A stretch of DNA of 64,000 nucleotides from Brevibacillus antibioticus (GCF_005217615.1 NZ_SZNK01000001.1:763501-827500); one strand, 5' to 3'; positions 27,218 to 36,116 are shown, counted from the first letter of the stretch. The notes: generated by a model from the sequence alone, not told the origin. A program made the numbers and translations.

Positions 27218-27419
27218 TCTCCCTTTCCCAGTATTGCCTTCCTTTGTGAGGAGGGCAGGGTTACAAGTATTTTGTTCTGGGCTGCCCATTTTCATTCTGC
27301 CACTAGGTCGTCTAACTCTGTCTACCTGAACATAGACTGTAGTACATCACGTCGCCGCACCTGAGCATCCCTCCAAAAATTGCATAGGGTATATAAGAAG
27401 GGTAATAGGAGGCGAGATT

Positions 27420-28754
27420 TTGAAGAAAATCTACGTACTGGACACCAACGTACTCCTGCAAGATCCAAGGGCGATGTTTTCTTTCGCTGACAACGAAATC
27501 GTCATACCAGCTGTCGTATTGGAAGAAATCGATTCCAAAAAGCGGTACATGGATGAAATTGGCCGCAATGCTCGGTACGTATCTCGGCTCTTTGATAGTT
27601 TTCGTGAGCTGGGGCAACTGCACACAGGCATTACCCTGGAAACAGGTGGGGTGTTTCGGGTGGAACTGAATCATTCCTCTTTCCACCGCCTTCAAAAACA
27701 ATTCACGGAAATGAGTAATGACAACCGCATTTTGGCGGTCGCCCTAAACTTACAGGAGGAGGAAAACGGAAAACCACAGCCAAGACCAGTCATTTTGGTA
27801 AGTAAGGATGCTCTTATGCGAGTCAAGGCTGATGCATTGAATATTTCCGCAGAGGATTTTCTTTCGGATCGAGTAGTGGGGGAGTTCTCCAGTATTTACC
27901 CAGGGTATCAGAAGATGATGGTAGCGTCCGACATCATCAAGACTTACTACGCAACAAGAAAGCTGCAGCTGGCCGCCTGTTTTCCACGCTATCGTTTTTA
28001 CCCTCATCAATTTTTAGTGCTGAAGGACGAATGCAACCCATCTATTTCAGCGATTGGAAAAGTTGACCCGGACGGAAAAATGCTAGAAATGCTTGTGTCA
28101 GATGATGATCCGATTTGGGGCATCCGAGCCCGCAACGTGCAGCAACGGATGGCAACCGAATTGTTGCTGCGAGATGATATCCCTTTAGTAACCATGACCG
28201 GTAAGGCCGGTACAGGAAAAACCTTGCTGGCATTAGCAGCGGGCCTGCTGCAAATTGAAGACCAGCAAAAATACAAAAAACTGTTAGTGGCAAGACCTAT
28301 CGTTCCACTTGGAAAAGACATCGGTTATTTGCCCGGCGAAAAAGAAGAAAAGCTTCGACCGTGGATGCAACCGATTTATGATAATTTGGAATATTTATTC
28401 AACACGAAACGCCCAGGTGATCTGGATAAAATTTTGGCAGGCATGGGGAGTTTGCAGGTGGAAGCTTTGACGTATATTCGGGGGCGCTCCATCCCTGAAC
28501 AATTTATTATCATTGATGAAGCACAGAATTTGACAAAGCATGAAGTAAAGACGATCCTGACGAGGGTGGGGGACGGCTCGAAAATTGTACTAATGGGTGA
28601 TCCTGAGCAGATCGATCATCCGTATCTGGATGAGAGCAACAACGGTTTAACCTACGTGGTAGAGGTATTTAAAGACCAAAAGCTGGCTGGACATATCCAG
28701 TTGGAAAAAGGCGAACGGAGTGTGCTTGCACAGTTGGCCGCAGATTTATTGTAA
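27420..28754 (+). CDS. phoH2: PhoH2-type protein: PIN RNase domain plus PhoH ATPase
   Basis: A 444-residue fusion known as PhoH2 (B. subtilis YlaK), shown in other bacteria to be an RNA helicase with RNase activity. The PIN domain is about residues 1-140 (acidic residues in YVLDTNVLL 5-13, E35/E36, and SNDNRILAVAL near 99-110). The PhoH ATPase follows, with the Walker A GKAGTGKT at 261-268 and Walker B FIIIDEAQN near 360. It starts at TTG with TAGGAGG 7 bases upstream. No phoA/antitoxin-like small gene is seen upstream in this organism. A structured RNA follows. Confidence 0.93.
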   Translation: MKKIYVLDTNVLLQDPRAMFSFADNEIVIPAVVLEEIDSKKRYMDEIGRNARYVSRLFDSFRELGQLHTGITLETGGVFRVELNHSSFHRLQKQFTEMSNDNRILAVALNLQEEENGKPQPRPVILVSKDALMRVKADALNISAEDFLSDRVVGEFSSIYPGYQKMMVASDIIKTYYATRKLQLAACFPRYRFYPHQFLVLKDECNPSISAIGKVDPDGKMLEMLVSDDDPIWGIRARNVQQRMATELLLRDDIPLVTMTGKAGTGKTLLALAAGLLQIEDQQKYKKLLVARPIVPLGKDIGYLPGEKEEKLRPWMQPIYDNLEYLFNTKRPGDLDKILAGMGSLQVEALTYIRGRSIPEQFIIIDEAQNLTKHEVKTILTRVGDGSKIVLMGDPEQIDHPYLDESNNGLTYVVEVFKDQKLAGHIQLEKGERSVLAQLAADLL

Positions 28755-28784
28755 AGAGGAGGTATGAAAAACGACGAGGAGGTC

Positions 28785-29030
28785 ATACTATATTTGTCGA
28801 GCCCGATGATTCATGTGAGTAAACGGCGAAATGCCTTGCAGGAGGCGAAGATCCGTGGATAATCATGATCAAGCAATCGACGAAAGTCGTATGGAAATAC
28901 ACCGATTCCTTTAGCTACTTTTCTCTACGATGGAGGTTGAAGAGCCAAAGAGAATAACCGGTAGAACCCCATAAGCAATTCGGGCTCGACAAGGACCGCT
29001 CCTCATTGGAGCGGTTTTCATTTTTTGCAG
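28785..29030 (+). ncRNA. Candidate structured non-coding RNA with closing 13-bp helix and terminator
   Basis: The 334-base gap after phoH2 holds no convincing gene. TTGTCGAGCCCGA (28794-28806) is a perfect complement of TCGGGCTCGACAA (28980-28992). Inside: GA-TCATG/CATGA-TC (28808-28815/28864-28870), ACGG/CCGT (28823-28826/28853-28856), GCCT/AGGC (28833-28836/28843-28846), a CGAC-GAAA-GTCG tetraloop hairpin (28878-28889), TATGG/CCATA (28890-28894/28969-28973), CTAC/GTAG (28915-28918/28961-28964) and TTCTCT/AGAGAA (28921-28926/28949-28954). A terminator GACCGCTCC/GGAGCGGTT follows at 28994-29016 with T-runs. CATACTATA at 28784-28792 resembles a sporulation-type -10. No known class recognised. 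Confidence 0.6.
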
Positions 29031-29044
29031 ATTCGGAGGAAAAA

Positions 29045-29079
29045 AGAAAAACGCGGATAAAAAATCCCGCGTTTTTGTC
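29045..29079 (-). terminator. Terminator of the DinB-like gene
   Basis: AAAAACGCGGAT pairs with ATCCCGCGTTTTT around AAAAA. Confidence 0.85.
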
Positions 29080-29088
29080 CGATTTTAC

Positions 29089-29565
29089 TTATTTAGCAGC
29101 CGCGATCGCTGTTCGCAATGACGAAATACATCCGGTGTGCATTCCTTCATGGAAAAGAGTGAAGACCATCATTTCTCCATAAGTATGCATAGTGCCTTTG
29201 TCTCCTAGTTCAAACGGTTTGGGCAATGGATCATTCAAGCGGGATTGTAATTCTTCTTTAATACGCACATGTTGTTCCTTTAGCTCGGCAGCTAAGGCTT
29301 CGAGGGAAGGTCCTTCTTTTTGCCAATCAGCGGGCTTGGTTCCTGGAGCAAACATGGCTGCGTAATACGGAGGACATTTCATTCCTTCTGGTCCTAAGAG
29401 TAGGTAATCTTGGGTCAGAAGAATATGACCAATATTCCAGCGAATGTTGTTTGTGAAGCCATCTGGAACCACGTCTGCTTCTTCCTCGGTTATTTCCGTC
29501 ATTCTCGCCAAAAACATTCCGCGAACCAAGTCGTACTGATTCCATACAAAAGAAAAGTTCTGCAT
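29089..29565 (-). CDS. DinB-family (DinB_2) four-helix protein
   Basis: A 158-residue four-helix bundle protein of the DinB/YfiT superfamily. The three metal-binding histidines are in IRWNIGHI near 46 and FTLFHEGMHTG near 137-141. Family members act as metal-dependent thiol transferases (bacillithiol or mycothiol) or have unknown roles; bshC in this window shows the organism makes bacillithiol, so a bacillithiol-transferase role is possible but unproven. ATG follows AAGGGCAGGGATTACT. Monocistronic. Confidence 0.8.
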   Translation of the reverse strand: MQNFSFVWNQYDLVRGMFLARMTEITEEEADVVPDGFTNNIRWNIGHILLTQDYLLLGPEGMKCPPYYAAMFAPGTKPADWQKEGPSLEALAAELKEQHVRIKEELQSRLNDPLPKPFELGDKGTMHTYGEMMVFTLFHEGMHTGCISSLRTAIAAAK

Positions 29566-29704
29566 AGTAATCCCTGCCCTTCCTCATATTTACATGCACT
29601 TCACATCTTACCGCATAAAGAACAAAGGGGAAATATTCAAACTGCAAAAAAATTTGCAAGTTGTCCCTCCAACTCCATACATATGTACAAAGGGGGGAAG
29701 CATG

Positions 29705-30151
29705 ATGGTTACGTTGGATTCATCTATTTCTTTTTTGATTTATATAACAGCGGTGTCCAGCGCGGCAGCAGGAGTTACGGAAGCTTTTAAATCAGTCATT
29801 CCCTTTTTGGCGACCGACTATGAGGCGAAAGAAAATTGCTGGGAGGATCAGTATGAGGCTGCTCGATTGATGCACTACAAGCGTTTTTTCAATCTACTTA
29901 TTTCCGTATTGGCTGCGGGTGTCATTTTTGGCATGCTTGGTTTGGACCCAGCACTCATTTTAACGGGTGCTGAATCTGCTTATGTAAAAAATTCTTGGCA
30001 GTTAGGAACATGGATGTGGGGAATTGTTGCGGTGTTTGGCTCGCCTTTTTTCGCATCACTCCTCAAAATACTAGAGAGCTTCAAACAATCGGTAGACAAC
30101 AATTTGCCTCCTAATCGACCGCGCCGCAAAGTCAGCGGAACACGAGAATAA
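29705..30151 (+). CDS. Small integral membrane protein of unknown function
   Basis: About 148 residues with three or four hydrophobic segments (about 8-28, 60-80, 105-125) and a basic C-terminus. I do not recognise a family, though the layout (an acidic stretch between helices 1 and 2, then GIVAVFGSPFFASLL) recalls small phage or wall-associated membrane proteins. ATG 29705 is 7 bases from GGGGGG; ATG 29702 is the alternative. The stop codon lies in a hairpin (ACACGAG/CTCGTGT, 30137-30154). Confidence 0.6.
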   Translation: MVTLDSSISFLIYITAVSSAAAGVTEAFKSVIPFLATDYEAKENCWEDQYEAARLMHYKRFFNLLISVLAAGVIFGMLGLDPALILTGAESAYVKNSWQLGTWMWGIVAVFGSPFFASLLKILESFKQSVDNNLPPNRPRRKVSGTRE

Positions 30152-30232
30152 GCTCGTGTCCCTTTAGTTGCCCGATGCTTGCGGATACGCTAAGATAACC
30201 AAAAAAGCGGTAGCAAAGGTGGGCACAGCTAA

Positions 30233-30772
30233 ATGATGTGGAAATGCTTGCGAATGACTGCGTTTTGGGTGTTGACAACAGTTGTCTTGGTGGCGTGCTC
30301 GGCCCAGTCGGGACCAACTGCTACATTTGACCCCGAAAATCAAAAGGAATACGGAGTAAACGGCATTTATCTCGGGCAGAACATAAAAGAAGCAATGGAT
30401 ATTTTGAAGCCGACCAAAGCTGATTTTATGGATATGGTGACAAGGCAAAGCTACTCGGTAGAGCAGATGGCGCAGGGTGAGGGAGAAGCAGTGATGGGGA
30501 TGCTGCTGGTTGGTCAGAGTCAGATGATGATCAAAGTCCACAAAGGTGAATTGACTTCGATTATGCTGGGAGGAGTTCCTCGTGAGGACGCACAAAAATT
30601 CAAAACATATCGGGGACTCACTATGTTTGATAGTGCTCGGCAGCTAGAGAAGCTGTACGGCAAAGGAGTGGACGAACAAGAAGTGGTGTACGAAGGCAGC
30701 AAATACACCGCCCATTTTGGTTTTGTTGACAATCAAGTGGCGTGGTTTCGATTTGATCGTAAATCATCGTAA
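30233..30772 (+). CDS. Lipoprotein of unknown function
   Basis: A 179-residue protein with a lipoprotein signal peptide (lipobox LVAC, Cys at about 22). The mature part has two repeats of a 'GIYLGQNIKEA'/'GLTMFDSARQLEKLYG' kind, a pattern seen in small beta-alpha lipoproteins that follow the rule 'G(i/l)..G.s..e....lG'. No family is assigned. ATG 30233 (or the adjoining 30236) follows AAAGGTGGG. A terminator (30777-30813) closes the unit. Confidence 0.68.
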   Translation: MMWKCLRMTAFWVLTTVVLVACSAQSGPTATFDPENQKEYGVNGIYLGQNIKEAMDILKPTKADFMDMVTRQSYSVEQMAQGEGEAVMGMLLVGQSQMMIKVHKGELTSIMLGGVPREDAQKFKTYRGLTMFDSARQLEKLYGKGVDEQEVVYEGSKYTAHFGFVDNQVAWFRFDRKSS

Positions 30773-30776
30773 TAAG

Positions 30777-30813
30777 GAAAAGGGAGTTCGTTTATGAGGA
30801 GCTCCCTTTTTTG
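30777..30813 (+). terminator. Rho-independent terminator
   Basis: AAAAGGGAGTTC pairs with GAGCTCCCTTTT around a short loop, then T-run. Confidence 0.8.
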
Positions 30814-30825
30814 CATGGAAAGGAT

Positions 30826-31326
30826 TCATTTAGTCGGATGGAGCCAAACGAGCTTCACTTGATAAGCTTTCGCAATTCCCTCAGCCAGTGGAATCAAGCT
30901 TTGATCGATCAGGTAGGCTTCGGGTTGTTGCGTATGTTCGGGTATCACGCCTAAAACATGCTCGCGGAGTTGCTCCATGGCAGCCCACTGATCTTTTGAT
31001 TGGGAGGAAGCCCCAGGCGTTACGATGGCAACGTGATCTGCATATACATACAAATGTTCATTTTGGGAGACAAAACCGATGTCATCAAGTTGATCGATCG
31101 TAGTTGTTGACGGGAGCAGTAAGAGAGAAAAGGCATCGCCTAACATGTTGGACTTCTCCAAAATGGTTTCTAGCTTCTCCTGTTCGGCTTGATTCTCTAC
31201 AATAAAAAGCAGTTTATCCCGATCAAAGACATTGACATGATCTCCGATTTTATGTATGACTTGAGCATAGAAGCCAGGGAGCTTCCCCGCTGGTACATTC
31301 AGTTCAATTCCGTACATATGGCGCAT
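30826..31326 (-). CDS. Conserved hypothetical protein
   Basis: About 166 residues, soluble, no motif recognised. It starts MRHMYGIELNVPAGKLPGFY and has an alternating alpha/beta pattern with a VYADHVAIVTPG segment. ATG 31326 has GGGGGTTAG 7 bases upstream; the longer start at 31347 is unlikely. It is divergent from the yqgX-like hydrolase, whose start is only 62 bases away, so the two share a promoter region. Confidence 0.55.
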   Translation of the reverse strand: MRHMYGIELNVPAGKLPGFYAQVIHKIGDHVNVFDRDKLLFIVENQAEQEKLETILEKSNMLGDAFSLLLLPSTTTIDQLDDIGFVSQNEHLYVYADHVAIVTPGASSQSKDQWAAMEQLREHVLGVIPEHTQQPEAYLIDQSLIPLAEGIAKAYQVKLVWLHPTK

Positions 31327-31388
31327 GTCTAACCCCCATGTTTGCAACTTGTTTTTACTATCGTATCAAAAAATCAAGGAGGTTTCCT

Positions 31389-32036
31389 ATGACGAATCAA
31401 AATCTTGCCATTGAATCCTATGAGTTGGGAGCATTTCAAACCAATGCGTATGTGGTGACAAACACCGCAACCAACCAAACCATTGTGATTGACCCGGGCA
31501 TGGAGCCAGATCAGTTGCTTCGTGCTCTCGCAAATAAAAACGTCGTTGCTATTCTTTTGACGCATGCCCACTTGGATCATATTGGTGGCCTCAACCAAGT
31601 AAGAGAATGGACAAAGGCACCGGTTTACATTCATCCACTGGAGCAGGAATGGCTCACCAACCCTGATCTCAATGGATCTCGACGCTGGAATCTACCTGAA
31701 CTCATCGTATGTGAGCGGGCTGAGCACGAACTGGAGGATGGCCAGACTCTAGAACTGGCAGGTCTTCACATTCAGGTGTTGCATACGCCAGGTCATTCGC
31801 CGGGAAGTTGTTCATTCGTAATTGGCCGGCACTGCTTCGGTGGCGACGTTCTGTTTAACCAGAGCATCGGGCGCACCGATCTCTTCGGAGGAGATTATGA
31901 GACACTGATGATCAGCATTCAGGACAAACTGTTTGAGCTCGATGATGAAACTATTATTTATCCAGGACATGGACCAAAGACGACGATCGACTACGAGAAA
32001 ACGTACAATCCGTTTATCACAGGCATGCTTCGTTAG
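31389..32036 (+). CDS. yqgX: Metallo-beta-lactamase-fold hydrolase, YqgX/glyoxalase II-like
   Basis: A 215-residue binuclear metal hydrolase. The metal motif THAHLDH is at residues 58-64, with further ligands in HTPGHSPGS, CFGGDVLF and YPGHGPKT. The family includes glyoxalase II and bacillithiol-linked hydrolases; B. subtilis YqgX has been tied to methylglyoxal handling. The ATG has AAGGAGG 6 bases upstream; the frame before it is not a start. The nearby yqgY-like and mgsR (yqgZ) genes support the yqgX assignment. Confidence 0.86.
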   Translation: MTNQNLAIESYELGAFQTNAYVVTNTATNQTIVIDPGMEPDQLLRALANKNVVAILLTHAHLDHIGGLNQVREWTKAPVYIHPLEQEWLTNPDLNGSRRWNLPELIVCERAEHELEDGQTLELAGLHIQVLHTPGHSPGSCSFVIGRHCFGGDVLFNQSIGRTDLFGGDYETLMISIQDKLFELDDETIIYPGHGPKTTIDYEKTYNPFITGMLR

Positions 32037-32129
32037 TCACTTCATCATTCTTTATAAAGGTTGGGAGAGGATTTTGTCAGGTGGTGGAGAAAAGGAAGGG
32101 GTCACCATTTTCTAAAGGAGCTATTCAAT

Positions 32130-33383
32130 ATGAAGCGAACATGGAAGTGGGCACTCATTCTCGTTATCGCCTGCACGAATCTGGTTGGGTGTGCGGCACC
32201 CACCGCCCAAGCAGATAAGACGAACCAAGCTCCCAACGTGAAAGTGCCTGATCCCAAAACACCACCGCAGACAGAGCCCAATCAGGAGACACAACCTCCG
32301 ACTTTGCCATCAAGATTTCCGGAACAGCGTATCTCCCTTCTTGCTGTTGGGGATATCATGATGCATCAGGAGCAATTGGATGCCGTCTGGGACCCAGCAA
32401 CGAAAAGCTATGATTTTAAACGTTTTTTCCCGAATGTCATCCCGATGTTCCGTGAGGCAGACTGGGTCATCGGCAATCTTGAGACAACGATGAGCGGTAG
32501 CAAGGCAAAATACTCAGGCTATCCGATGTTTAATTCTCCTGAGTCGCTTGCACATACGTTGAAGGAAATTGGATTTACTGCGGTATCGACAGCGAATAAC
32601 CATTCGATGGACCGCAAAGAACAAGGGGTTCTGCAAACCATCAAATATCTCGATGAAGCTGGTCTACCGCATACGGGAACGTTTTCAAGCCCCGAGGAAC
32701 GAGATGAGCCCTTGTTGTTGACCAAGGACGGATTCACACTAGCCTTGCTATCGTATACGTACGGAACGAATGGAATCGCGATTCCAGAGGGCAAGCCGTA
32801 TCTGATCAATCTGATTTCGCCTGCGCTGATGAAAAAAGACATCGCACGGGCAAGAGAAAAAGGAGCCGATCTGGTTGCAGTTGCGCTTCATTTCGGAAAT
32901 GAGTATCAGCGCATGCCCAGTCCTGAACAAATCAAGACCGCCGAGCAAGCTTTAACATTTGGAGCGGATTTGATTTTGGGTGCGCATCCACACGTGGTAC
33001 AGCCTTATGAGTGGAAAACGGTTACCCTCGAAGATGGACGTCAACACAAAGGACTGATCACCTACTCATTAGGCAATTTCATCTCTGCGCAGCGATGGGA
33101 CTACAAGGATGTTGGTGCAATCCTGAAGCTTGTGCTGTACAAGAATGAGTCAGGAGAGGCCAGCATCGAAAGTGCTGAAATGATTCCGACCTACGTTCAT
33201 TTTTATCGAAAAAATAACAAGCGCAACTATGTCATTTACCCGGTATCAGAAACATTGGAGAAGCTGAAGCAAGGCCAGAAATACCCTGGGCTGACGAAAG
33301 AAGCGATCCAGTACATGACCCAATTGCAGAAGGAAATGCCGGCTCATGTCAATAAGGTTGTCTCCAAGAAAAAAGCCAGCTAA
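32130..33383 (+). CDS. CapA-family lipoprotein (PGA_cap metallophosphatase fold)
   Basis: A 417-residue lipoprotein (lipobox LVGC, Cys about 21), with a Pro/Gln/Thr-rich spacer to about residue 60, then the CapA domain: LLAVGDIMMH, GNLETTMSG, STANNHSMD, LHFGNEY, LGAHPHVVQPYE, YSLGNFI. This is the metallophosphoesterase-like fold found in poly-gamma-glutamate capsule protein CapA; no capB/capC is nearby, so a wall or capsule role is possible but not shown. ATG 32130 follows AAAGGAG. The stop lies in a terminator stem. Confidence 0.85.
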   Translation: MKRTWKWALILVIACTNLVGCAAPTAQADKTNQAPNVKVPDPKTPPQTEPNQETQPPTLPSRFPEQRISLLAVGDIMMHQEQLDAVWDPATKSYDFKRFFPNVIPMFREADWVIGNLETTMSGSKAKYSGYPMFNSPESLAHTLKEIGFTAVSTANNHSMDRKEQGVLQTIKYLDEAGLPHTGTFSSPEERDEPLLLTKDGFTLALLSYTYGTNGIAIPEGKPYLINLISPALMKKDIARAREKGADLVAVALHFGNEYQRMPSPEQIKTAEQALTFGADLILGAHPHVVQPYEWKTVTLEDGRQHKGLITYSLGNFISAQRWDYKDVGAILKLVLYKNESGEASIESAEMIPTYVHFYRKNNKRNYVIYPVSETLEKLKQGQKYPGLTKEAIQYMTQLQKEMPAHVNKVVSKKKAS

Positions 33384-33400
33384 CGAATAGCTGGCTTTAC
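33371..33400. terminator. Terminator between convergent genes
   Basis: AAAGCCAGCT pairs with AGCTGGCTTT around AACGAAT; overlaps the capA-like stop and abuts the next stop. Confidence 0.75.
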
Positions 33401-34470
33401 TTCTTTCCGAATCCAAATGGTAGATTAAATTGGAGTTGGAGCTTTAATTCCTCGTCCATCAGCGTGATGCCCTGCACTTGGATGTTGGGGGAGATCAGCT
33501 CCGGATAAAATCCGAGATCGTACGCTTCTTCCATTTCCTCCACGGTCGATTGAGGCAAGGCAAAGCCGTCAAAGTACAGCTCGGAAATGTGGAATTTGAG
33601 CTGGGTAGGAGAGACGAGCTCATAATTACCAACGAGCTTGAGCTCCATCTGATCATACGTACCTTCCACGGTCAGCTTGTTATCCTCAAAGGAGAAATGG
33701 GATTGTTTAAACAAGGCGTCTTTCTCTATCAAAAAATTGTTGAAGTCAGTCTGGTTGATCGTTAACGTATGCTTGAGGAGACCTTCCGATTGAATTCGAT
33801 CCGGCGTCGCCAACTCGGGAACTTGAACCATGACCTTCGCGAGCATTCCGAAGAAGGTCTGGAAAGCGGGCAAACCACGTTTTTCCCAGTCTAAAATCAA
33901 GTGATTCATCATGGATTCCACAACGGTCGGGTCATCCAGTTTTTGTACATTCTTTTCTTTTTCAGCGGCAACGGCGAGCATCTCTGACAGTTGAAGCTCG
34001 TATTTTTTTCGCAGCACTTGAAGTTGTTCCAATCGATTCTTTTTGTCGGTTTGCATCGCGGTGAGCTTGGTGCGCTCAGTATGATAGGACTCTAGTCGAG
34101 ACATGTCACGCTCGTACAAGATCTCGTAGAAGTCGTACATCAATAAGAACTGATTGAAATTTTCCGCATTTAATAGTAACGTCAGAAGATTGGTACGCTC
34201 GCCCATGTAATAGGCCCGCGCTACCTCACCGGCACGACGTTGTGTCGCTTCCATCACCAGCTTTTGCCGTTGTAAGTCGAGATCCATTTGAGCGATTTCT
34301 CCGTATGTCCGCATCTCTTCTTCCTTAAGTAAGGTGAGGGTTCGCTCCAGCTCTTTTTGAGTAAAATGCTGCTGCAGGATGAGCTGCTCCAAAGGAGTAG
34401 CGGGCTCTTCCTGGGCGAACACCGTTAGTGGACATACAAGTAGGAATAAGACGAGTAGAAATTTGCGCAT
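33397..34470 (-). CDS. Secreted coiled-coil protein, PcsB/CwlO N-terminal-like, without hydrolase domain
   Basis: A 357-residue exported protein: signal peptide 1-19 (cut after VFA), then a long coiled coil (about 30-185) whose RAGEVARAYYMGERTNLLTLL and NFNQFLLMYDFYEIL segments match the coiled-coil half of PcsB/CwlO wall hydrolases, including the hydrophobic kink. Residues about 220-357 form a beta-rich domain with no NlpC/P60, LysM or CHAP motif. It could be a regulator or binding partner of FtsEX-type hydrolases. ATG lies after AAGGTGAAATC. Confidence 0.72.
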   Translation of the reverse strand: MRKFLLVLFLLVCPLTVFAQEEPATPLEQLILQQHFTQKELERTLTLLKEEEMRTYGEIAQMDLDLQRQKLVMEATQRRAGEVARAYYMGERTNLLTLLLNAENFNQFLLMYDFYEILYERDMSRLESYHTERTKLTAMQTDKKNRLEQLQVLRKKYELQLSEMLAVAAEKEKNVQKLDDPTVVESMMNHLILDWEKRGLPAFQTFFGMLAKVMVQVPELATPDRIQSEGLLKHTLTINQTDFNNFLIEKDALFKQSHFSFEDNKLTVEGTYDQMELKLVGNYELVSPTQLKFHISELYFDGFALPQSTVEEMEEAYDLGFYPELISPNIQVQGITLMDEELKLQLQFNLPFGFGKK

Positions 34471-34563
34471 GATTTCACCTTTTGCTTTTGCCTTTCCATA
34501 TTGTATGCTTCTTTTCGTATTATAGCCTTATCTAGTTGAATTTGGATAGCAGGAGAAGAGCTT

Positions 34564-35661
34564 ATGACAATGAACGAACTGATACGCGAGGAAATAGAAA
34601 GCCAACCAGAAAAAGCGATTACGTTCGCGCGCTTTATGGAGTTGGCCCTCTACCATGACACGCATGGCTATTATATGGTCGAACAACCCAAAGTAGGCAA
34701 AGCGGGAGACTTTTATACGAGTGCATCGGTACATCCCGTCTTTGCGGAAACAATCGCAGATGCTGTCTTGGCATTATGGGAGGAGGCGGATATCACTTCG
34801 CCTGTTCTCGTGGAGATTGGTGGTGGAACCGGAACTGTTTGCCGTCACATGCTGGAGCGCATCCGTGCGTGCAAGCCAGAGGTATACAAAGAGGTGACGG
34901 TCATTTTGATAGAGGCGAGTCCGTATCACCGGAAAATGCAGCAGGAGGCGCTCCAGTGGCACGAGGGTCCGAAGCGTTGGTATTCTTCCGTGAATGAAGC
35001 TGCCAAGCATGAAAAAATAGAAGGGGTTATTTTTTCGAATGAGTGGCTGGACGCATTTCCGGTACATATTGTAGAGAAAACCAGTTCAGGCTGGCAGGAA
35101 GTGTGGGTGCGTGTTGGAGCGGGCGGGTTGGAAGAGGGCCTGGGGGAGATGACACCAGCGCTAGGAGAATATTTGCGTGGGCTGAACTTGAAGCTGCCAA
35201 TCGGCATGCGGATCGAGATAAATTTGGCGATGGAGCAAGCCGCACAAGAAGTTTCCTGCCTATTGAAAAAAGGATTCGTCATCACGATTGATTACGGTGA
35301 CCTACAAGAGGAGCTCTACCATCCCAGTCGAAAAAACGGAACACTGATGTGCTATCATCGTCATCAGGCTCATATGAATCCGTATATCAACATTGGCCAA
35401 CAAGACTTGACGACACATGTGAATTTTTCTGCGTGGAAGCAGTATGGAGAAAAGGCTGGTTTACGGGAAATAGACTATATGAGACAGGATCGGTTTTTGA
35501 TGCGGAATGGCTTGCTTCATAAAGCCGTCGCCCATATGGATACAGACCCTTTCACGAGCGTTGCGATGAAACGGAATCGTGCTATTCAGCAGTTGATCGA
35601 TCCTGCAGGCTTGGGTGGGCGATTTTGGGTCATGGTCCAAGGAAAAGGCACCCGGGAGTAA
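34564..35661 (+). CDS. SAM-dependent methyltransferase, MidA/NDUFAF7 family
   Basis: A 365-residue class I methyltransferase of the family whose mitochondrial member NDUFAF7 methylates an arginine of complex I. Signature blocks: FARFMELALYHDTHGYY near 22-38, the SAM loop VEIGGGTGTVCRHML, the SNEWLDAFPVH block and a late DYGDLQEELYHP. Bacterial targets are unknown. ATG follows AGGAGAAGAG. It ends at a strong bidirectional terminator. Confidence 0.85.
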   Translation: MTMNELIREEIESQPEKAITFARFMELALYHDTHGYYMVEQPKVGKAGDFYTSASVHPVFAETIADAVLALWEEADITSPVLVEIGGGTGTVCRHMLERIRACKPEVYKEVTVILIEASPYHRKMQQEALQWHEGPKRWYSSVNEAAKHEKIEGVIFSNEWLDAFPVHIVEKTSSGWQEVWVRVGAGGLEEGLGEMTPALGEYLRGLNLKLPIGMRIEINLAMEQAAQEVSCLLKKGFVITIDYGDLQEELYHPSRKNGTLMCYHRHQAHMNPYINIGQQDLTTHVNFSAWKQYGEKAGLREIDYMRQDRFLMRNGLLHKAVAHMDTDPFTSVAMKRNRAIQQLIDPAGLGGRFWVMVQGKGTRE

Positions 35662-35677
35662 AAGAAGAAGAGAACAC

Positions 35678-35712
35678 AAAAAAAAGATGCTCATGGCGAG
35701 CATCTTTTTTCT
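35678..35712. terminator. Bidirectional terminator
   Basis: AAAAAAGATGCTC pairs with GAGCATCTTTTTT around ATGGC. Confidence 0.9.
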
Positions 35713-35978
35713 TACATTATCAATTGGAGCAAAGCGTGTTCTTGTGGGCCAACAGGCATTACGAAGAACGTGTAATACGTGAATCCAACAAAAGACAGGA
35801 ACATGAAGCCGAAGAAAATGTTTAAGTATACTCGTTCAGTCAGATTCATGTAGCTCAGCGCTACGAAGAAAGCAGTCAAACTGAAGAAGATGAGCGCCAT
35901 CGGGTACAATTCTCCCCAAAAGGCCATCAACGCGATCACAATGGTCCAGAAACCTAGAACGCGATACATACGATCCAT
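35712..35978 (-). CDS. yqgY: DUF2626 small membrane protein, YqgY-like
   Basis: An 88-residue protein with three membrane helices. The start MDRMYRVLGFW and later YMNLTERVYLNIFFG and GFTYYTFF match the YqgY (DUF2626) family. Function unknown. ATG is preceded by AAAGGGGGGAC. Neighbours yqgX and mgsR/yqgZ support the call. Confidence 0.87.
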   Translation of the reverse strand: MDRMYRVLGFWTIVIALMAFWGELYPMALIFFSLTAFFVALSYMNLTERVYLNIFFGFMFLSFVGFTYYTFFVMPVGPQEHALLQLIM

Positions 35979-36116
35979 TTTTGTCCCCCCTTTTTTGCCT
36001 CGATCGGTAAGATTTACAAGATTCCTCCCCCATTATATAGGACAGGCGAACACGTGTAAACGATAAAGGTATGACGGATTATTGTCACCCAGGGAGGAGA
36101 GACTGGACTTTCCGTG

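Noticed and set aside
28764-28862. Possible 32-codon gene after phoH2 (start MKNDEEV)
   Set aside because: Its ATG is only one base from the GGAGG, and its frame runs through the 5' arm of the 13-bp helix and two further stems of the candidate RNA, which explains the sequence better. A small protein is not fully excluded.
28785-29030. 6S RNA, tmRNA, SRP RNA, RNase P or T-box
   Set aside because: No 6S central bubble, no tmRNA CCA end or tag frame, no SRP Alu/GGAG core, too short for RNase P, no T-box GGTGG sequence.
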